Positions 62,546 to 64,000 of a DNA stretch of 64,000 bases are shown in pieces. The notes beneath the pieces are model-generated. The model did not search any database, was not told the DNA's origin, and saw nothing but the letters and a program-made list of their open reading frames with translations. Both the position numbers and the translations under genes were made by a program. The stretch is from assembly GCA_026122225.1 (NCBI GenBank), contig JANEZZ010001854.1:1-64000 (forward strand), read 5' to 3'. The stretch's first letter is position 1, and the number at the start of each line of letters is the position of its first letter. The DNA comes from Heloderma charlesbogerti. Its lineage: Eukaryota > Chordata > Lepidosauria > Squamata > Helodermatidae.

Positions 62546-64000
62546 TTTTGCTCTCTGCAGAACAAGTCTTGACCTCTGGGAGATAATATATGCTACATCC
62601 ATTTCAAGCCAACTTGAGTAGGCTGTACCAGATTTTATGCTTTTCCTGGGCTTGGCTTTGGCATCATATGTCACACTGGTACCGTTTCACAGGGTGAGAC
62701 TCTTGCACTATACTAGTACAGAGTGTCCTGTGGCAGGGAGAAGTAAGGAAAGGGAAAGTGGATGAGACTGATCTACAATCAAAAGGGTTTGTCTCAGAGC
62801 TCCAAGAAGCCCATGAGGGGCATTAAAGTGCAATCACCTCCTCTCTGGGACCCTGGAAGTCTTTATGCTCACAAAAAATCGTTGGTAGAGTGAATTCACA
62901 CATTCACATTGAACGTCAGTGATGAGTTGCATGACCAAACCGGGTTTCACATATTGAAGAATACAAAAAAGAGCTTTCTTTGCAGAATTGTTTTGGTTAA
63001 AAATCAACACTACACAGTAATTTTAATCTGAGTCAGTTCATACATTCAGGGTCTAGTTCATACATTTAGAGATTGCACATGTATGCTTATTGGATGTGTT
63101 CATACGTGGATACATTCCACATCAAGTTCACATCAGCAACATTAATATTGAGCAAATGACTTGGTATTGTCTTTGGAATTGCCATCACAGATCAAACAGA
63201 ATAAAGGCTTTCATATGACCTCAGACACAATGCTTTTTTAATGGATTCCCTGTGGCACTGAACAATGAACCTACATGTATGAATCAGTTTTTAAGTGACT
63301 GGAAATTATTCATAACAGCCACTTCCATAGGAGAGAGTTCCCCAGCAGAATTACAGGATCAGGCTTCTCATTACTTGGGCCTGTGTTGATAATTTGGCAA
63401 GTAATTAATTAAAACCAGTTATAAAAGATGTATTGCACTTAAGTTCTATCGAAGTCAAAGAGAACTGAATTAACTGAGTACCTTTAAGACTCTCCTTTGA
63501 AAATGAAGCAATAGTGGACCAATATTAAAGTATAAACTCATCATCAACAAATAGATACCACCCCTATCTATAAAATTGTGACGATGTCTTAGAGAGACTG
63601 GGTAGCACTGATTACTGGAGGAGTTTATGAAGAGATCATACAGTCTAAATACAGTATTTAGACTACTGGGGTAGTCTACAGCTGTGTACCGATTTTAGCT
63701 TGCAAGAAATGTGAAGGAGGTATCACACAACCACAGTTGCCCACAGAACACACACTTTCATTTTTTCCCCATCCTGCTGTTGTTTTTGGTCAAACAGATT
63801 TTGCAGGTTTTTAAACTGCTTCAAAAGTCAACAAAACTTGTTTAACCAGAGATGCTAGCAGGACAAAAATAATGATTCAGCAAGAACGGCTGTCATACTG
63901 AATAACTACCACCTATGCAAAGTTCATTTGATTATTAAGTAGTCCATTATTAGCATCAGCTATATTTTGGCACAGAGCACTGATTTTACAAAATAATGGC
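62546..64000. other. Intergenic stretch to window end, nothing recognised
   Basis: AT-rich single-copy-looking sequence without convincing open frames, repeats or RNA genes. A short inverted repeat around 63643-63665 ('agtctaaatacagtatttag' and 'actac') is the only local structure noted. Confidence 0.5.

Overview
The window is vertebrate nuclear DNA and almost certainly comes from a squamate reptile (lizard or snake). It has long introns with GT-AG splice sites and dense interspersed repeats of lepidosaur type. These include tRNA-derived Sauria SINEs, a nearly full-length BovB (RTE clade) LINE with short 5'-truncated relatives, L2-type and CR1-type LINE relics, palindromic hAT-like MITEs and a Harbinger relic. 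No bacterial features, CRISPR arrays or operons are present.

The only host gene recognised is FAM171B, on the minus strand. All eight coding exons are inside the window: exon 1 at 54684-54885, exon 2 at 18503-18736, exon 3 at 15220-15312, exon 4 at 11292-11450, exon 5 at 6874-7044, exon 6 at 5564-5680, exon 7 at 4268-4391 and exon 8 at 2244-3576. All junctions keep frame and together encode 810 residues: a signal peptide, an ectodomain, one membrane span and a long cytoplasmic tail. The start codon sits in a CpG island (about 54600-55400). Intron 1 is about 36 kb and holds most of the mobile DNA.

Layout: 1-362 is an anomalous block with no cytosine; 363-2243 is the 3' UTR or downstream region with nested SINE and MITE insertions; 2244-18736 holds exons 8 to 2; 18737-54683 is intron 1, with the BovB at 38200-41573, L2 relics, a CR1 ORF1 relic, a CR1 ORF2 relic containing a 5S-derived SINE, and a 373-bp hairpin; 54684-55400 is exon 1 and the CpG island; 55400-64000 is upstream intergenic DNA with more repeats and no recognised gene.

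The most unusual observations are the 362-bp C-free block, the 169-bp-arm hairpin at 51871-52243, the BovB copy whose single reading frame is split by a 92-bp LINE-tail insertion with its own target-site duplication, and the fold-back palindrome at the 5' junction of that BovB. Repeat names rest on recognition by eye, not on a database search.
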